This document shows positions 8,537 through 18,024 of a stretch of 64,000 nt of DNA, piece by piece. This DNA comes from Enterovibrio baiacu. Lineage in GTDB: Bacteria; Pseudomonadota; Gammaproteobacteria; Enterobacterales; Vibrionaceae. The notes beneath the pieces were generated by a model, which had not been told where the DNA came from, did no database searches, and was given only the letters and a program-made list of their open reading frames with translations. The stretch spans positions 248,001 to 312,000 of the forward strand of contig NZ_SCHN01000006.1 of the NCBI RefSeq assembly GCF_004120195.1, read 5' to 3'. A program made the translations under genes and the position numbers. Position 1 is the stretch's first letter. Each line of letters begins with the position of its first letter.

Positions 8537-10159
8537 ATGAATTACAAACTACAAGGCCTGGCACTGGCATTAGGCTTATCTGTAGCAGGGCAAGCTGCTG
8601 CGACCTGCTATGGTAATGTGTATTCTATGAATGCTGGCCGTGGTCACGTGGGGATGTTCCTTGATATCCAGGACGATAAGAAAGTCACAACGGCTTATAA
8701 TGGCGAGCGCTCTCCTCTCGTTTCTCGCGCACTGTTTAGTGCTGCGGCGATGTCATACGACGAAGCAACAAACCGCACTTATTACGTGAGTTCGCCTATT
8801 CCAACGCGCTACCACGTTACAGACTACGAAAACTCAACGACAGATGCAGAACAGAAAAGTTTAGATCTTCATGCATCCCAAGTGGAGGCCATTCAGCTTG
8901 CCTACTATGATCACGCAACTGAACAACATGTTCTAGCTGGTCAACTCGCGAAAGAACTGTTCCGAATGGCGTTCAACCCAGCGACAGGCGAACTGTATGC
9001 ATCGGATCGCCTCAAACTTTACAAATTGGATGTGAACACCTTAGCGCTCGAAGAAGTTGGCGCTTTCCCTTCGGGTGTCGTTGTAGGTGGTTTCACAAAC
9101 TGGGGTGATTTCATTTTCCATGACAATGAGCTACTGTTTGTGACCAACACACGTACCTATGTGGTTGACCCTTCGACAGCTGCACTCACCGTTAAAGCCT
9201 TTCACTACACTGATTTCGTGACAGCGGCAACGCACGATCAAAATGGTCAAATCCTTATCGCAGCGAAAAACCAAAATGTAAACGGCAATCTGAACAGCAC
9301 ATGGTTATGGCGTTATAAGCCATCAACAGGCGAAAAAGTGTCCGTAGGCTTGTACCCTGCGCGTATCAGCGCCTTAGCAACAAATACGCAAGAAGCCTAT
9401 AAGTGTTACGAAGAAACCCTATTTAACAGCGATTTAGATGCCGATGTTACCGATGTGTCCGCATCAGCAAGCACGGTTAACGAAGGACAATCCGTCACAT
9501 ACACAGTGACATTCGATAAAGCCCTACCCAAAGACACTGATGTATTGCTAGCACTGACAAATGGAACGGCAACAATCGGTTCAGACGTCAATGCCAGCGT
9601 GGCCATCAATTACGTAGGTGTTGACGGTGATACGACAGCCACACTGACCAGCGATGGAGCTAGCGTCTCAATTCCAGAAGACGCGACGGCCATCGAAGTG
9701 ACTGTCACAACATTGAAAACTGCGGATTTCGAAAACGCTGAGAACTTTGTGTTTTCGGCATGGACAGAGAACAACAAGAGTGACCAACACTCAGCGACTA
9801 CAACCATCACAGATACTACCGAAACTGACCTTGCTACCTACATCAAAAATCAAGGTGTGGCATGGCATGGCCACGGTGGCAACTGGGTAACTGGTATTTA
9901 CGCATTTGCTGTGCCACCGAACCTAACGGTTCAGTTTTATGCGAACGGTTCACCTATCGGTTCACAAAAGAGCACATATGGACAAACGTATAACACCACG
10001 GTGTATCTTTCTGGGCCAAGTGTGAATACTGTCATGCAGTTCAATACGCAATTGAGCGCGACAGTTAGAACACCTAGCGGCAGAACCTATACGCTCGGTT
10101 ATGGTCAGTATTATCAAGACAACTATAACAACCGCCGCGTGTGTGTTGCTTGTCGTTAA
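8537..10159 (+). CDS. Large exported protein with Calx-beta-like domain
   Basis: 540 residues from the ATG at 8537, which has GGAG 6 bases upstream; an in-frame ATG at 8525 is less well placed. A signal peptide ends near GQAAA/TCYG. Residues 20-300 look like a beta-propeller-type repeat region with short blades (FNPATGELYASD, GQILIAAKNQN). Residues 305-430 resemble a Calx-beta domain (ASASTVNEGQSVTYTVTFDKALPKDTDV...). The C-terminal 110 residues are Tyr/Asn-rich with a final CVACR, possibly forming a disulfide with an earlier cysteine. It is likely a surface or secreted protein. The gene stands alone between two terminators. No enzymatic motif was seen. Confidence 0.75.
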   Translation: MNYKLQGLALALGLSVAGQAAATCYGNVYSMNAGRGHVGMFLDIQDDKKVTTAYNGERSPLVSRALFSAAAMSYDEATNRTYYVSSPIPTRYHVTDYENSTTDAEQKSLDLHASQVEAIQLAYYDHATEQHVLAGQLAKELFRMAFNPATGELYASDRLKLYKLDVNTLALEEVGAFPSGVVVGGFTNWGDFIFHDNELLFVTNTRTYVVDPSTAALTVKAFHYTDFVTAATHDQNGQILIAAKNQNVNGNLNSTWLWRYKPSTGEKVSVGLYPARISALATNTQEAYKCYEETLFNSDLDADVTDVSASASTVNEGQSVTYTVTFDKALPKDTDVLLALTNGTATIGSDVNASVAINYVGVDGDTTATLTSDGASVSIPEDATAIEVTVTTLKTADFENAENFVFSAWTENNKSDQHSATTTITDTTETDLATYIKNQGVAWHGHGGNWVTGIYAFAVPPNLTVQFYANGSPIGSQKSTYGQTYNTTVYLSGPSVNTVMQFNTQLSATVRTPSGRTYTLGYGQYYQDNYNNRRVCVACR

Positions 10160-10186
10160 TAAAGAGCAACATCTTGCGATAACAGG

Positions 10187-10215
10187 AAGAGGCCACCTGG
10201 CCTCTTTTCTTTTTT
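10187..10215 (+). terminator. Rho-independent terminator after exported protein
   Basis: Stem AAGAGGCC/GGCCTCTT with loop ACCT, then TTCTTTTTTC. It lies 28 bases after the stop. Confidence 0.9.
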
Positions 10216-10281
10216 CGCCACCCTGCCACATAAAACATGCTCACTTCCCCGCAGATTTTCTCCTTTCGCGAATGAGCAGTT

Positions 10282-10297
10282 AGTGAATTAGCTCAAA
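10282..10297 (+). promoter_or_regulatory. Candidate CRP-cAMP site upstream of rbsD
   Basis: AGTGAATTAGCTCAAA fits the spacing of TGTGA-N6-TCACA with one mismatch in each half site. It lies about 70 bases before the ribose operators, as expected for a catabolite-regulated sugar operon. The match is weak. Confidence 0.4.
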
Positions 10298-10362
10298 TTC
10301 AGCGCGCAAAATCGCCCCAAATAGCCGATCAAAATCACAACCAGAAACACGAAACAAGATCC

Positions 10363-10402
10363 ATCGAAACGTTTCGATTATCGTTGGCGAAACGTTTCGA
10401 TG
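10363..10402. promoter_or_regulatory. Tandem RbsR operators
   Basis: Two LacI/GalR-type palindromes centred on the CG of AAACGTTT: ATCGAAACGTTTCGAT (16 bases, perfect) at 10363-10378 and CGAAACGTTTCG (12 bases) at 10388-10399. Their centres are 23 bases apart, about two helical turns, so two dimers could bind the same face. The local regulator RbsR at the end of the operon is the obvious ligand. The rbsD start follows about 90 bases later. Confidence 0.88.
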
Positions 10403-10490
10403 ACACCTACATGACGCTGTGCCTTGATGTCTTTAACCAAGAAAAAAGACGACACGTCATCACGAATAACCGACATAACAAGGTTAATAC

Positions 10491-10910
10491 ATGAAAAAAA
10501 GTACCCTACTGAACGCCGACATTGCCTACCTCACAGGCACTCTTGGTCATACCGATGAAGTGACCATTTGCGATGCTGGCTTACCGATCCCCGAACATGT
10601 TCAGCGCATTGATTTGGCACTTACCCATGGCGTTCCGAGCTTCCTAGACACCGTGCGTGTTTACCTGACCGACTCACAGATTGAAGGCATTATCATGGCC
10701 GAAGAGTTCGCCACCATCAGCCCTGAATGCCACCAAGCCTTGCTCGAAGCACTCAAGCAGGAAGAACAACGCTGCGGTAAAACCTTCTCCATCCAATACG
10801 TTTCCCATGAAGCATTTAAACAGCGCACCAACAACAGTCGCGCCGTGATCCGCACTGGCGAATGCACCCCTTACGCCAATGTGATTTTCCAAACGGGTGT
10901 GGTGTTTTAA
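10491..10910 (+). CDS. rbsD: D-ribose pyranase RbsD
   Basis: 139 residues, the same length as E. coli RbsD. It interconverts beta-pyranose and beta-furanose forms of ribose after uptake so that RbsK can phosphorylate the furanose. The conserved N-terminal MKKSTLLNADIAYLTGTLGHTDEVTICDAGLPIP, with the catalytic-region His20 and Asp28, and the C-terminal RTGECTPYANVIFQTGV are clear. It is the first gene of rbsDACBKR, 22 bases before rbsA, and lies behind the two RbsR-type operators. Confidence 0.97.
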   Translation: MKKSTLLNADIAYLTGTLGHTDEVTICDAGLPIPEHVQRIDLALTHGVPSFLDTVRVYLTDSQIEGIIMAEEFATISPECHQALLEALKQEEQRCGKTFSIQYVSHEAFKQRTNNSRAVIRTGECTPYANVIFQTGVVF

Positions 10911-10932
10911 TCCAACGTTCTGAGGACGAAAT

Positions 10933-12438
10933 ATGACTCAAGCAATCTTGCAGCTGAACGAGATAGAAAAAGCCTTCCCCGGCGTGAAAGCCTTGGATAA
11001 GGCGAGTTTAAATGTCTATCCCGGTCGCGTTATGGCATTGATGGGCGAGAATGGCGCAGGCAAATCCACGCTGATGAAAGCACTGACGGGCATCCATGCG
11101 TTGGATGGCGGCAGCATTCATTACCAAGGTCAGTCCGTGGCATTTAAAGGCCCACGCGATTCTCAGCTCGCGGGTATCAGCATCATCCACCAAGAGCTGA
11201 ACTTGATCCCTCAATTGACCATTGCCGAGAACATTTTTCTTGGCCGCGAATTCACCAGCAAATTTGGTCGTGTTGAATGGGACAAGATGTATGCCGAAGC
11301 GGATAAGCTCCTTGCCCGATTGAACGTGAAGCACAGCGCGAAAACCTTGCTCGGTGATTTATCGCTGGGTGAGCAGCAAATGGTAGAAATCGCCAAGGCG
11401 CTGTCGTTCGATTCCAATGTCATCATCATGGACGAACCGACCGATGCGCTAACGGACACCGAAACCGAATCGCTGTTTAGCGTGATCAATGAGCTTCGCG
11501 ACCAAGGCTGCGGGATTGTTTATATCTCCCACCGATTAAAAGAAATCTTCACCATTTGTGACGACGTCACGGTATTGCGCGACGGCCGCTTCATTGGCGA
11601 ATGCCAAGTGGCAGACATCGACGAAGATCAACTCATCGAAATGATGGTGGGCAGAAAGCTCGATGAACAGTATCCACGCATCGAAGCCACCCATGGTGAA
11701 ACCAGTTTAGAAGTCATTAATGTCTCTGGCGTTGGGATCAACGACGTGAGCTTCACGCTCAAACGCGGCGAAATTCTTGGCGTATCGGGCTTGATGGGTG
11801 CAGGCCGCACTGAGTTGATGAAAGCCATTTATGGCGCACAACCGCTGCACAGCGGCGACATCAAACTCAACGGCAAAATCATAAACCCAATCAGCCCGCG
11901 CGATGGCCTTGCCAACGGCATTGCGTACATCTCAGAAGACCGCAAAGGCGACGGTTTAATCCTCGGCCTTTCCGTCAAAGAAAACATGTCGCTGTGTACC
12001 CTCGACAAACTGAGCAACGGCGGGCAAATCCGTCACAGTGACGAAGTCATTGCCGTCGATGACTTCATCAAATTATTCAACATCAAAACCCCGACCCGTG
12101 AACAATTGATTGGCAACCTCTCCGGGGGCAACCAGCAAAAAGTCGCCATCGCCAAAGGGCTGATGACCAAACCACACGTGTTGATCCTTGATGAACCAAC
12201 ACGCGGCGTGGACGTGGGCGCGAAGAAAGAAATCTACCAACTGATTAACCGATTTAAGGCCGATGGCATGAGCATCATCCTTGTCTCTTCGGATATGCCA
12301 GAAGTGCTCGGCATGAGCGACCGCATTATGGTCATGCACCAAGGGCGCATTACTGGCGAATTCATCGCCAAAGACGCCGACCAAGAAACATTACTAGCCT
12401 GCGCTGTAGGTAAATACGTTAAGAAGGATGCAGCATGA
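10933..12438 (+). CDS. rbsA: Ribose ABC transporter, ATP-binding subunit RbsA
   Basis: 501 residues with two tandem ABC domains, the normal form for sugar importers of the RbsA/MglA class. The first domain has the full Walker [10 protein letters not shown] and signature [15 protein letters not shown]. The second has the degenerate Walker [11 protein letters not shown] typical of the family and the signature [15 protein letters not shown], then Walker [17 protein letters not shown] site precedes the start. Its last four bases overlap rbsC (ATGA), indicating translational coupling. Confidence 0.97.
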   Translation: MTQAILQLNEIEKAFPGVKALDKASLNVYPGRVMALMGENGAGKSTLMKALTGIHALDGGSIHYQGQSVAFKGPRDSQLAGISIIHQELNLIPQLTIAENIFLGREFTSKFGRVEWDKMYAEADKLLARLNVKHSAKTLLGDLSLGEQQMVEIAKALSFDSNVIIMDEPTDALTDTETESLFSVINELRDQGCGIVYISHRLKEIFTICDDVTVLRDGRFIGECQVADIDEDQLIEMMVGRKLDEQYPRIEATHGETSLEVINVSGVGINDVSFTLKRGEILGVSGLMGAGRTELMKAIYGAQPLHSGDIKLNGKIINPISPRDGLANGIAYISEDRKGDGLILGLSVKENMSLCTLDKLSNGGQIRHSDEVIAVDDFIKLFNIKTPTREQLIGNLSGGNQQKVAIAKGLMTKPHVLILDEPTRGVDVGAKKEIYQLINRFKADGMSIILVSSDMPEVLGMSDRIMVMHQGRITGEFIAKDADQETLLACAVGKYVKKDAA

Positions 12439-13421
12439 GTAGCAACCCAGTCGCCCAACCAAACACACAAGCCGACAGCAAAAAGCTGTTTAGCAAAGCG
12501 TGGTTGATTGAACAAAAATCTCTGATTGCCTTACTGTTTCTGATTGTTGTTGTGTCGTTTTTAAGTCCGAACTTTTTTACCGTCGACAACATTCTCAACA
12601 TCCTGCGTCAAACCTCGATTAACGCCATCATTGCCGTCGGCATGACGCTGGTCATCCTCACCGCAGGCATCGATCTGAGCGTCGGCTCTGTGCTTGCCTT
12701 GTGTGGTGCCTTTGCTGCCAGCTTGATCGCGATGGAAGTGCCTGTGCTGATTGCCGTGCCAACCGCCCTCTTTGCAGGTGCTGTATTGGGCGCGATCAGC
12801 GGCATCATCATCGCCAAAGGCAAGGTGCAAGCCTTCATCGCCACGCTGGTTACCATGACCTTGCTGCGCGGTGTGACCATGGTGTACACCGAAGGTCGCC
12901 CTATCTCAACAGGCTTTACTGACACCGCAGATGCGTTTGCATGGTTCGGTACAGGTTACGCGCTGGGCATTCCTGTTCCTGTCTGGTTGATGGTGATTGT
13001 GTTCGCGGCGGTGTGGTACTTGCTTAACCACACCCGTTTCGGCCGCTACATCTACGCGCTGGGTGGCAACGAATCTGCAACGCGTCTTTCAGGCATCGAC
13101 GTCGACAAAGTCAAAATCGGCGCGTACGCCATCTGTGGTCTGCTGGCTGCACTGGCGGGCATCATCGTGACTTCTCGTCTTTCTTCTGCACAGCCAACCG
13201 CAGGCATGGGCTACGAGCTTGATGCTATCGCCGCGGTCGTGCTGGGCGGCACCAGCTTGATGGGCGGTAAAGGCCGCATCATGGGTACCTTGATTGGTGC
13301 GCTGATCATCGGCTTCTTGAACAACGCCCTGAACCTGCTGGATGTGTCCTCTTACTACCAAATGATTGCCAAAGCCGTCGTGATTTTGCTGGCTGTCATG
13401 GTGGATAACAAAAACAAGTAA
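12435..13421 (+). CDS. rbsC: Ribose ABC transporter, permease RbsC
   Basis: 328 residues, E. coli RbsC-like, with about eight to ten hydrophobic segments. The family signature is visible in [21 protein letters not shown] and in [22 protein letters not shown], the coupling region for RbsA. The ATG overlaps the rbsA stop. It forms the membrane channel with RbsA and receives ribose from RbsB. A 110-base gap separates it from rbsB. Confidence 0.97.
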   Translation: MSSNPVAQPNTQADSKKLFSKAWLIEQKSLIALLFLIVVVSFLSPNFFTVDNILNILRQTSINAIIAVGMTLVILTAGIDLSVGSVLALCGAFAASLIAMEVPVLIAVPTALFAGAVLGAISGIIIAKGKVQAFIATLVTMTLLRGVTMVYTEGRPISTGFTDTADAFAWFGTGYALGIPVPVWLMVIVFAAVWYLLNHTRFGRYIYALGGNESATRLSGIDVDKVKIGAYAICGLLAALAGIIVTSRLSSAQPTAGMGYELDAIAAVVLGGTSLMGGKGRIMGTLIGALIIGFLNNALNLLDVSSYYQMIAKAVVILLAVMVDNKNK

Positions 13422-13531
13422 ACCGAAAAACCCATTTTCATTGCAAGACGAAAAACAATCCAAAAACGTGTAGAAAGCGCGCTTGCCGTCCCCGCGACAA
13501 GACGCGCAAACAAAAACTAAAGGAAAGTGAC

Positions 13532-14413
13532 ATGAAAAAACTCTCAATGCTTATCTCTGCCGCCCTACTTTCATCTACCGCTTCCATGGCAGCTCACGCG
13601 CAAGACACCATGGCGATTGTGTTATCTACCCTGAATAACCCTTTCTTCGTGACCATGAAAGACGGCGCAGAAGCCAAAGCACAAGAACTGGGTTACGACC
13701 TGATCGTGCTTGATTCTCAAAATGACCCAAGCAAAGAACTGTCAAACGTGGAAGATCTAACGGTTCGCGGCGTGAAAGCAATCCTGATTAACCCAACAGA
13801 TTCTGCCGCGGTCTCGAACGCCATTCGCATCGCCAACCGTTCTGGCATTCCCGTTCTGACGCTTGACCGCGGTGCAGCACGCGGCGAAGTGGTGAGCCAC
13901 ATTGCTTCCGATAACGTGGCAGGCGGCGAAATGGCCGGCCGTTACATCATGGAAAAAGTGGGCGCAAAAGCGAAAGTCATTCAGCTTGAAGGCATTGCAG
14001 GCACCTCTGCTGCGCGTGAGCGTGGTGAAGGCTTCATGAACACCGTCAACAACAGCAACATGGAACTGCTCGCAAGCCAACCGGCGGATTTCGACCGCAC
14101 TAAAGGTCTGAACGTAATGGAAAACATGCTGGCGGCAAACCCTGATGTGCAAGCAGTGTTCGCACAAAACGATGAGATGGCACTCGGTGCCCTTCGCGCT
14201 GTGCAAGCATCAGGCAAAGACGTGCTGATTGTGGGTTTTGATGGCACAGACGACGGCATTGCAGCGGTAAAACGCGGTAAGCTAGGCGCAACCATCGCAC
14301 AGCAACCAGACATGATTGGCGCAATCGGTGTGGAAGTGGCGGACAAAATGCTGAAGGGCGAAACCGTGCGTAAATCTATCCCTGTGCCATTGAAGGTGAT
14401 TACACAGGAATAA
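13532..14413 (+). CDS. rbsB: Periplasmic D-ribose-binding protein RbsB
   Basis: 293 residues with a signal peptide ([25 protein letters not shown]). The mature part is a type I periplasmic binding fold with ribose contacts seen as [27 protein letters not shown] and [11 protein letters not shown]. It delivers ribose to RbsAC and, in many relatives, to a chemoreceptor. AAGGAAA precedes the ATG by 5 bases. A stem-loop follows the stop and may stabilise its message relative to rbsA and rbsC. Confidence 0.97.
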   Translation: MKKLSMLISAALLSSTASMAAHAQDTMAIVLSTLNNPFFVTMKDGAEAKAQELGYDLIVLDSQNDPSKELSNVEDLTVRGVKAILINPTDSAAVSNAIRIANRSGIPVLTLDRGAARGEVVSHIASDNVAGGEMAGRYIMEKVGAKAKVIQLEGIAGTSAARERGEGFMNTVNNSNMELLASQPADFDRTKGLNVMENMLAANPDVQAVFAQNDEMALGALRAVQASGKDVLIVGFDGTDDGIAAVKRGKLGATIAQQPDMIGAIGVEVADKMLKGETVRKSIPVPLKVITQE

Positions 14414-14431
14414 TCGCTGACGCGATATTCG

Positions 14432-14466
14432 AACATTCCCTCCACGTCGAAAATGAAGGGAATGTT
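14432..14466 (+). terminator. Stem-loop after rbsB
   Basis: Arms AACATTCCCT and AGGGAATGTT with a 15-base loop and a short TTTGATT tail. It is likely an attenuating or 3'-end-protecting hairpin rather than a full terminator. Confidence 0.55.
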
Positions 14467-14490
14467 TGATTCTCGCTAAGAGCCAGAGCC

Positions 14491-14587
14491 CCCCCCTCTA
14501 ACTCCCCCCTTGAAAAGTGGGGAGGACAAAAAGCGAGAAACAAGAGAGAAAACAGCACTGTGCTTTTGAATTCCTCCACTTTCAAGG
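14491..14587. repeat. Dispersed palindromic repeat element, rbs copy
   Basis: Positions 14491-14526 are a 36-base C-rich sequence whose exact reverse complement occurs at 58283-58318. Its CCTTGAAAAGTGGGGAGG part pairs with CCTCCACTTTCAAGG at 14573-14587, making an imperfect inverted repeat with a loop of about 47 bases. The arrangement is like a REP/MITE-type element inserted in the operon. Confidence 0.8.
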
Positions 14588-14725
14588 CGAGGACGAAAAA
14601 GGGGTGAGCGCTTCATCCAGCAAAGCCCAATGCTCTTTTTTATCGGATTACGTCACCGCAGCAAACACATTGCTGCCGCGTGACGAAGAATAACGAATAG
14701 GCGCTTGAGCGTCGGAGAACAAACA

Positions 14726-15652
14726 ATGAATCAGTTAGTCGTATTAGGCAGTGTTAACGCTGACCATGTCCTTCAGGTGCCTTCTTTCCCGCGTCCGGGT
14801 GAAACCTTGCATGGACGTAATTACCAAGTCATCCCTGGTGGCAAAGGTGCAAACCAAGCGGTTGCAGCAGCGCGTTTAGGCGCAGACATCGGCTTTATTG
14901 CCTGCGTGGGTGACGATGCGTTTGGCATCAACATTCGTGAGAGCTTCAAACAAGACGGCATTGCCGTTGGTGGGATAAAAATCGAGGCTGGCACGCCGAC
15001 CGGTATTGCCATGATTCAAGTGGCAGATAGCGGCGAGAACAGCATTTGTATTTCCGCCGAAGCCAACGCCAAGTTAACCGCAGACGCCATCGAACCAGAT
15101 CTTGAAGCGATTCGCCAAGCAACCTACTTACTTATGCAGCTTGAAACCCCGATGGACGGCATTGAGCGCGCAGCATTGGTTGCTAAAGAGAACAACACCA
15201 AGGTGATCCTAAACCCTGCTCCTGCCCGCCCGTTATCCGATGAACTGCTGGCGCGCGTGGACATGATCACCCCAAATGAAACAGAAGCCGAAGTGCTGAC
15301 GGGCATTGCCGTAACCGACGAAGCAAGCGCCCAAAATGCCGCGGCTGTGATGCATGCAAAAGGCATTGAAACCGTGATGATCACGCTCGGCGCGAAAGGC
15401 GTGTGGGTAAGTCAGAATAACGAAGAGAAAGGGCAAATTATTCCCGGTTTCCGCGTGGAAGCGACTGACACGACGGCAGCAGGAGATACCTTTAATGGCG
15501 CACTCGTCACTGGTCTATTGGAAGCAATGCCTTTAGAATCAGCGATTAAGTTTGCCCACGCTGCTGCTGCCATTTCAGTGACACGCTTTGGTGCGCAAAC
15601 GTCTATTCCAAGCCGCACAGAGGTTGATACCTTTTTGGCTGACCAGCAGTAA
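14726..15652 (+). CDS. rbsK: Ribokinase RbsK
   Basis: 308 residues from the ATG at 14726, with GGAG 8 bases upstream; E. coli RbsK is 309. It phosphorylates ribose to ribose 5-phosphate, feeding the pentose phosphate pathway. It is a PfkB-family kinase: N-terminal GSVNADHVLQV, substrate-lid motif GGKGANQAVAAARLGA, and the C-terminal signature DTTAAGDTFNGALV, in which the Asp of GDTFNG is the catalytic base. It ends 12 bases before rbsR. Confidence 0.97.
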   Translation: MNQLVVLGSVNADHVLQVPSFPRPGETLHGRNYQVIPGGKGANQAVAAARLGADIGFIACVGDDAFGINIRESFKQDGIAVGGIKIEAGTPTGIAMIQVADSGENSICISAEANAKLTADAIEPDLEAIRQATYLLMQLETPMDGIERAALVAKENNTKVILNPAPARPLSDELLARVDMITPNETEAEVLTGIAVTDEASAQNAAAVMHAKGIETVMITLGAKGVWVSQNNEEKGQIIPGFRVEATDTTAAGDTFNGALVTGLLEAMPLESAIKFAHAAAAISVTRFGAQTSIPSRTEVDTFLADQQ

Positions 15653-15664
15653 TCGGAGCATCAC

Positions 15665-16672
15665 ATGGCGACAATGAAAGACATTGCAAAGCTTGCGGGG
15701 GTGTCTACGTCCACCGTTAGCCATGTGATCAACAAAACCCGGTTCGTTAGCGATGAAATTGCAGAACGTGTAAACGGTGCAGCCAAAGAGCTGCACTATT
15801 ACGCCCCTTCCGCCCTTGCTCGCAGTCTTAAGATCAACCGCACTAATACCATCGGCATGCTTGTTACCACCTCTACCAACCCCTTTTTTGGTGAAGTGGT
15901 CAAAGGCGTAGAGCGCAGTTGCTACCACCTTGGCTATAACCTGATTCTTTGCAACACAGAAGGCGATGCGACCCGCATGAAAACCTCGATTGAAACCCTG
16001 ATGCAAAAACGTGTCGATGGGCTGATATTGATGTGTTCAACACTCGAAGGTGAACAAGACGAAATCTACGATCGTATGGGGAATCTGCCTGTGGTGATCA
16101 TGGATTGGGGCCCAACCTCATTTGCGTGCGACAAAATCCAAGACAACTCGCTGCACGGCGGTTACCTCGCCACCAAACACCTTATTGATAACGGCCACAC
16201 CGAGATTGGCTGTATCACAGGGCCGTTGGTGAAAAGCCAAGCTCAGACACGTTTTGAAGGCTTCAAACAAGCCATGAACGAAGCCAAGTTGCCGCTCAAA
16301 CCAGAATGGATCATTGAGTCAGATTTCGAATGTGAAGGCGGCGCACACGCCTTTGCACAGATGCAGCAACAAGCGCATCAACCGAGTGCCATCTTTGTCT
16401 GTAACGACATGATGGCGATGGGTGTGCTTAACAGCGCCCACGAACAAGGCATCAAGGTGCCGGATGATTTGTCGATCATTGGCTATGATGACATCCACAT
16501 TGCCAAATTCATGACCCCGTCACTTACCACGGTTCACCAACCGAAATACCGACTCGGAAAAGCCGCGGTCGATGCCTTGATTGCGCGTATTGGTGATAAC
16601 GATGGTGAAAAGAAAGTCGTGGAATTAGAGCCTAGCGTGGTGGAACGTAAAACAGTGAAACCCAAGTCCTAA
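15665..16672 (+). CDS. rbsR: Ribose operon repressor RbsR (LacI family)
   Basis: 335 residues. The N-terminal helix-turn-helix MKDIAKLAGVSTSTVSHVIN and hinge helix (SALARSLK) are typical of LacI/GalR proteins. Residues 60-330 form the periplasmic-binding-like inducer domain. It probably represses the operon by binding the paired AAACGTTT operators before rbsD, with ribose or a phosphorylated ribose as inducer. It is the last gene of the operon and ends in a strong bidirectional terminator. Confidence 0.96.
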   Translation: MATMKDIAKLAGVSTSTVSHVINKTRFVSDEIAERVNGAAKELHYYAPSALARSLKINRTNTIGMLVTTSTNPFFGEVVKGVERSCYHLGYNLILCNTEGDATRMKTSIETLMQKRVDGLILMCSTLEGEQDEIYDRMGNLPVVIMDWGPTSFACDKIQDNSLHGGYLATKHLIDNGHTEIGCITGPLVKSQAQTRFEGFKQAMNEAKLPLKPEWIIESDFECEGGAHAFAQMQQQAHQPSAIFVCNDMMAMGVLNSAHEQGIKVPDDLSIIGYDDIHIAKFMTPSLTTVHQPKYRLGKAAVDALIARIGDNDGEKKVVELEPSVVERKTVKPKS

Positions 16673-16711
16673 TCACGCGTTCCTCGCTCGAAACGCAATA
16701 ACTACTGATAC

Positions 16712-16745
16712 AAAAACGCCCGCGATTCACATCGCGGGCGTTTTT
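16712..16745. terminator. Bidirectional terminator between rbsR and the ynjF-like gene
   Basis: Perfect 15-base stem AAAAACGCCCGCGAT/ATCGCGGGCGTTTTT with a TCAC loop. It provides T-tracts on both strands for the two convergent genes. Confidence 0.95.
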
Positions 16746-16766
16746 ACATTCAGGTCACAGCGAATG

Positions 16767-17387
16767 CTACGCGGCAGTTTTGTCCGCCAAGGTATGAAAC
16801 CCCGAGTAAATACGCGAGCCGGTGGTGAACCAACACATGGCACCGAACACACTGGCAATCAGCACGAAGTGCGTTGGGAACAGACACAACAACACGAAAC
16901 AGGCGATGGTTTCTGTGCCTTCGGTCAACCCTGTCATGTAGTAGAGCGATTTGTTTCGATACACGGGGTCTGCGATATCGCGCTTACTCGCCATAACAGC
17001 AAAAGCCAGAAAGCTACTGCCAGAGCCAATGAAGGAGAAAATCAGAAACGCCCCCGCAACGGCGTTTTGTTCGGGGTTTGCCAACACAAACCCAAACGGG
17101 ATCAGCGAATAGAACAAAAAGTCTAAGCTGATATCGAGGTAGCCACCGGCATCTGTGATGCCTTGAATACGCGCCAGTGCGCCATCCATGCCGTCACACA
17201 CACGGTTAAGCAGAATACAAACCAGCGCCAAGGTGTATTGCTCAAACGCCAAGGCAGGCAATGCAAAACACCCAAGGACGAAACCCGCCAGTGTGGTTTG
17301 ATTGGCGGTGACACCAAGTTTATCGACCAGCTTTGCGGTTTGCGTCAGCGGCCAGCGCACGACGTTAATGGCCATTGCATCAAGCAT
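16767..17387 (-). CDS. CDP-alcohol phosphatidyltransferase, YnjF-like
   Basis: 206 residues with about six membrane segments. The catalytic signature is CDGMDGALARIQGITDAGGYLDISLD-like: DG-xx-AR, then G-xxx-D-xxx-D, with the slightly short spacing seen in YnjF-type members. Family enzymes join a CDP-alcohol to a polar alcohol to make phospholipids; the acceptor is unknown here. The ATG overlaps the end of the ABC ATPase gene by 8 bases, with GGAG 7 bases upstream. The neighbourhood matches E. coli ynjBCD-ynjF, which supports the name. Confidence 0.85.
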   Translation of the reverse strand: MLDAMAINVVRWPLTQTAKLVDKLGVTANQTTLAGFVLGCFALPALAFEQYTLALVCILLNRVCDGMDGALARIQGITDAGGYLDISLDFLFYSLIPFGFVLANPEQNAVAGAFLIFSFIGSGSSFLAFAVMASKRDIADPVYRNKSLYYMTGLTEGTETIACFVLLCLFPTHFVLIASVFGAMCWFTTGSRIYSGFHTLADKTAA

Positions 17388-18024
17388 GAGCAGGCTCCCA
17401 TGGCGTCAGCAATCTGCTGCCTTCAGGAATGTCTTCCACATCGTGCGTCACCATCAGCGCAGGGATGTTGGCGTCTTTCAATTGCTCCACCACCCAATCG
17501 CGAAACTGCATTCGAAGGCCTTTATCCAACTTGCAGAACGGTTCGTCGAGCAAAGCCACTTTGGGCTTCGCCAACAGCATGCGTGTCAGGCTAATGCGCG
17601 CTCGTTGCCCTCCTGAAATTTGATCAGGGTAAGAATCCGCAAGTTTGGTCAACGAGATATTCTTCAGCGCCTGCATGGCGCGATGTTTGCGCTCCGCCCC
17701 TTTAATCGCGTCAGGCAAAGCAAACGCCAAGTTTTCCCACACGCAAAGATGAGGAAACAACAAATCTTCTTGGAAAAGAATGCCGACATCACGCTTATGT
17801 GCAGGTGTACCATCCAAATACTGCCCATCTAATGCGACGTTGCCGGAATAAGAAAACTCATCCGAGAGATGCCCTGCAATCACGTCAAGTAACGTCGATT
17901 TCCCGCAGCCACTTGGCCCCATTAGCGTCAAGATCTCCCCTTTTTCAACACGCATGTTCAGGGAAGAAAACAGCACCTCGCCCGTCGACTTACGGATGGC
18001 GAGGTTTTCGATACAAAGACTCAT
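17380..18024 (-). CDS. ABC transporter ATP-binding protein, YnjD-like
   Basis: 214 residues, a single ABC domain. Walker A GPSGCGKST is at about 36-44, the Q-loop is in ILFQEDLLFPHL, the signature is ISGGQRARISLTRM, and Walker B is VALLDEPF with a THD switch histidine. It is close in form to ThiQ and PotA-type import ATPases. Its start lies inside the 3' end of the permease gene (35-base overlap), so translation is coupled. With the permease and binding protein it forms an importer whose substrate is unknown; thiamine-like or sulfur compounds are possible. Confidence 0.9.
   Translation of the reverse strand: MSLCIENLAIRKSTGEVLFSSLNMRVEKGEILTLMGPSGCGKSTLLDVIAGHLSDEFSYSGNVALDGQYLDGTPAHKRDVGILFQEDLLFPHLCVWENLAFALPDAIKGAERKHRAMQALKNISLTKLADSYPDQISGGQRARISLTRMLLAKPKVALLDEPFCKLDKGLRMQFRDWVVEQLKDANIPALMVTHDVEDIPEGSRLLTPWEPAHA

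Larger units (their letters stand above)
14414..14725. other. rbsB-rbsK intergenic region with stem-loop and repeat element
   Basis: A 312-base gap, unusually long for this operon. It holds a stem-loop at 14432-14466, a C-rich 36-base repeat at 14491-14526 that recurs inverted at 58283-58318, and an inverted arm at 14573-14587. No gene is readable. The rbsK promoter could lie in its last 100 bases, or rbsK may be reached by read-through. Confidence 0.7.
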
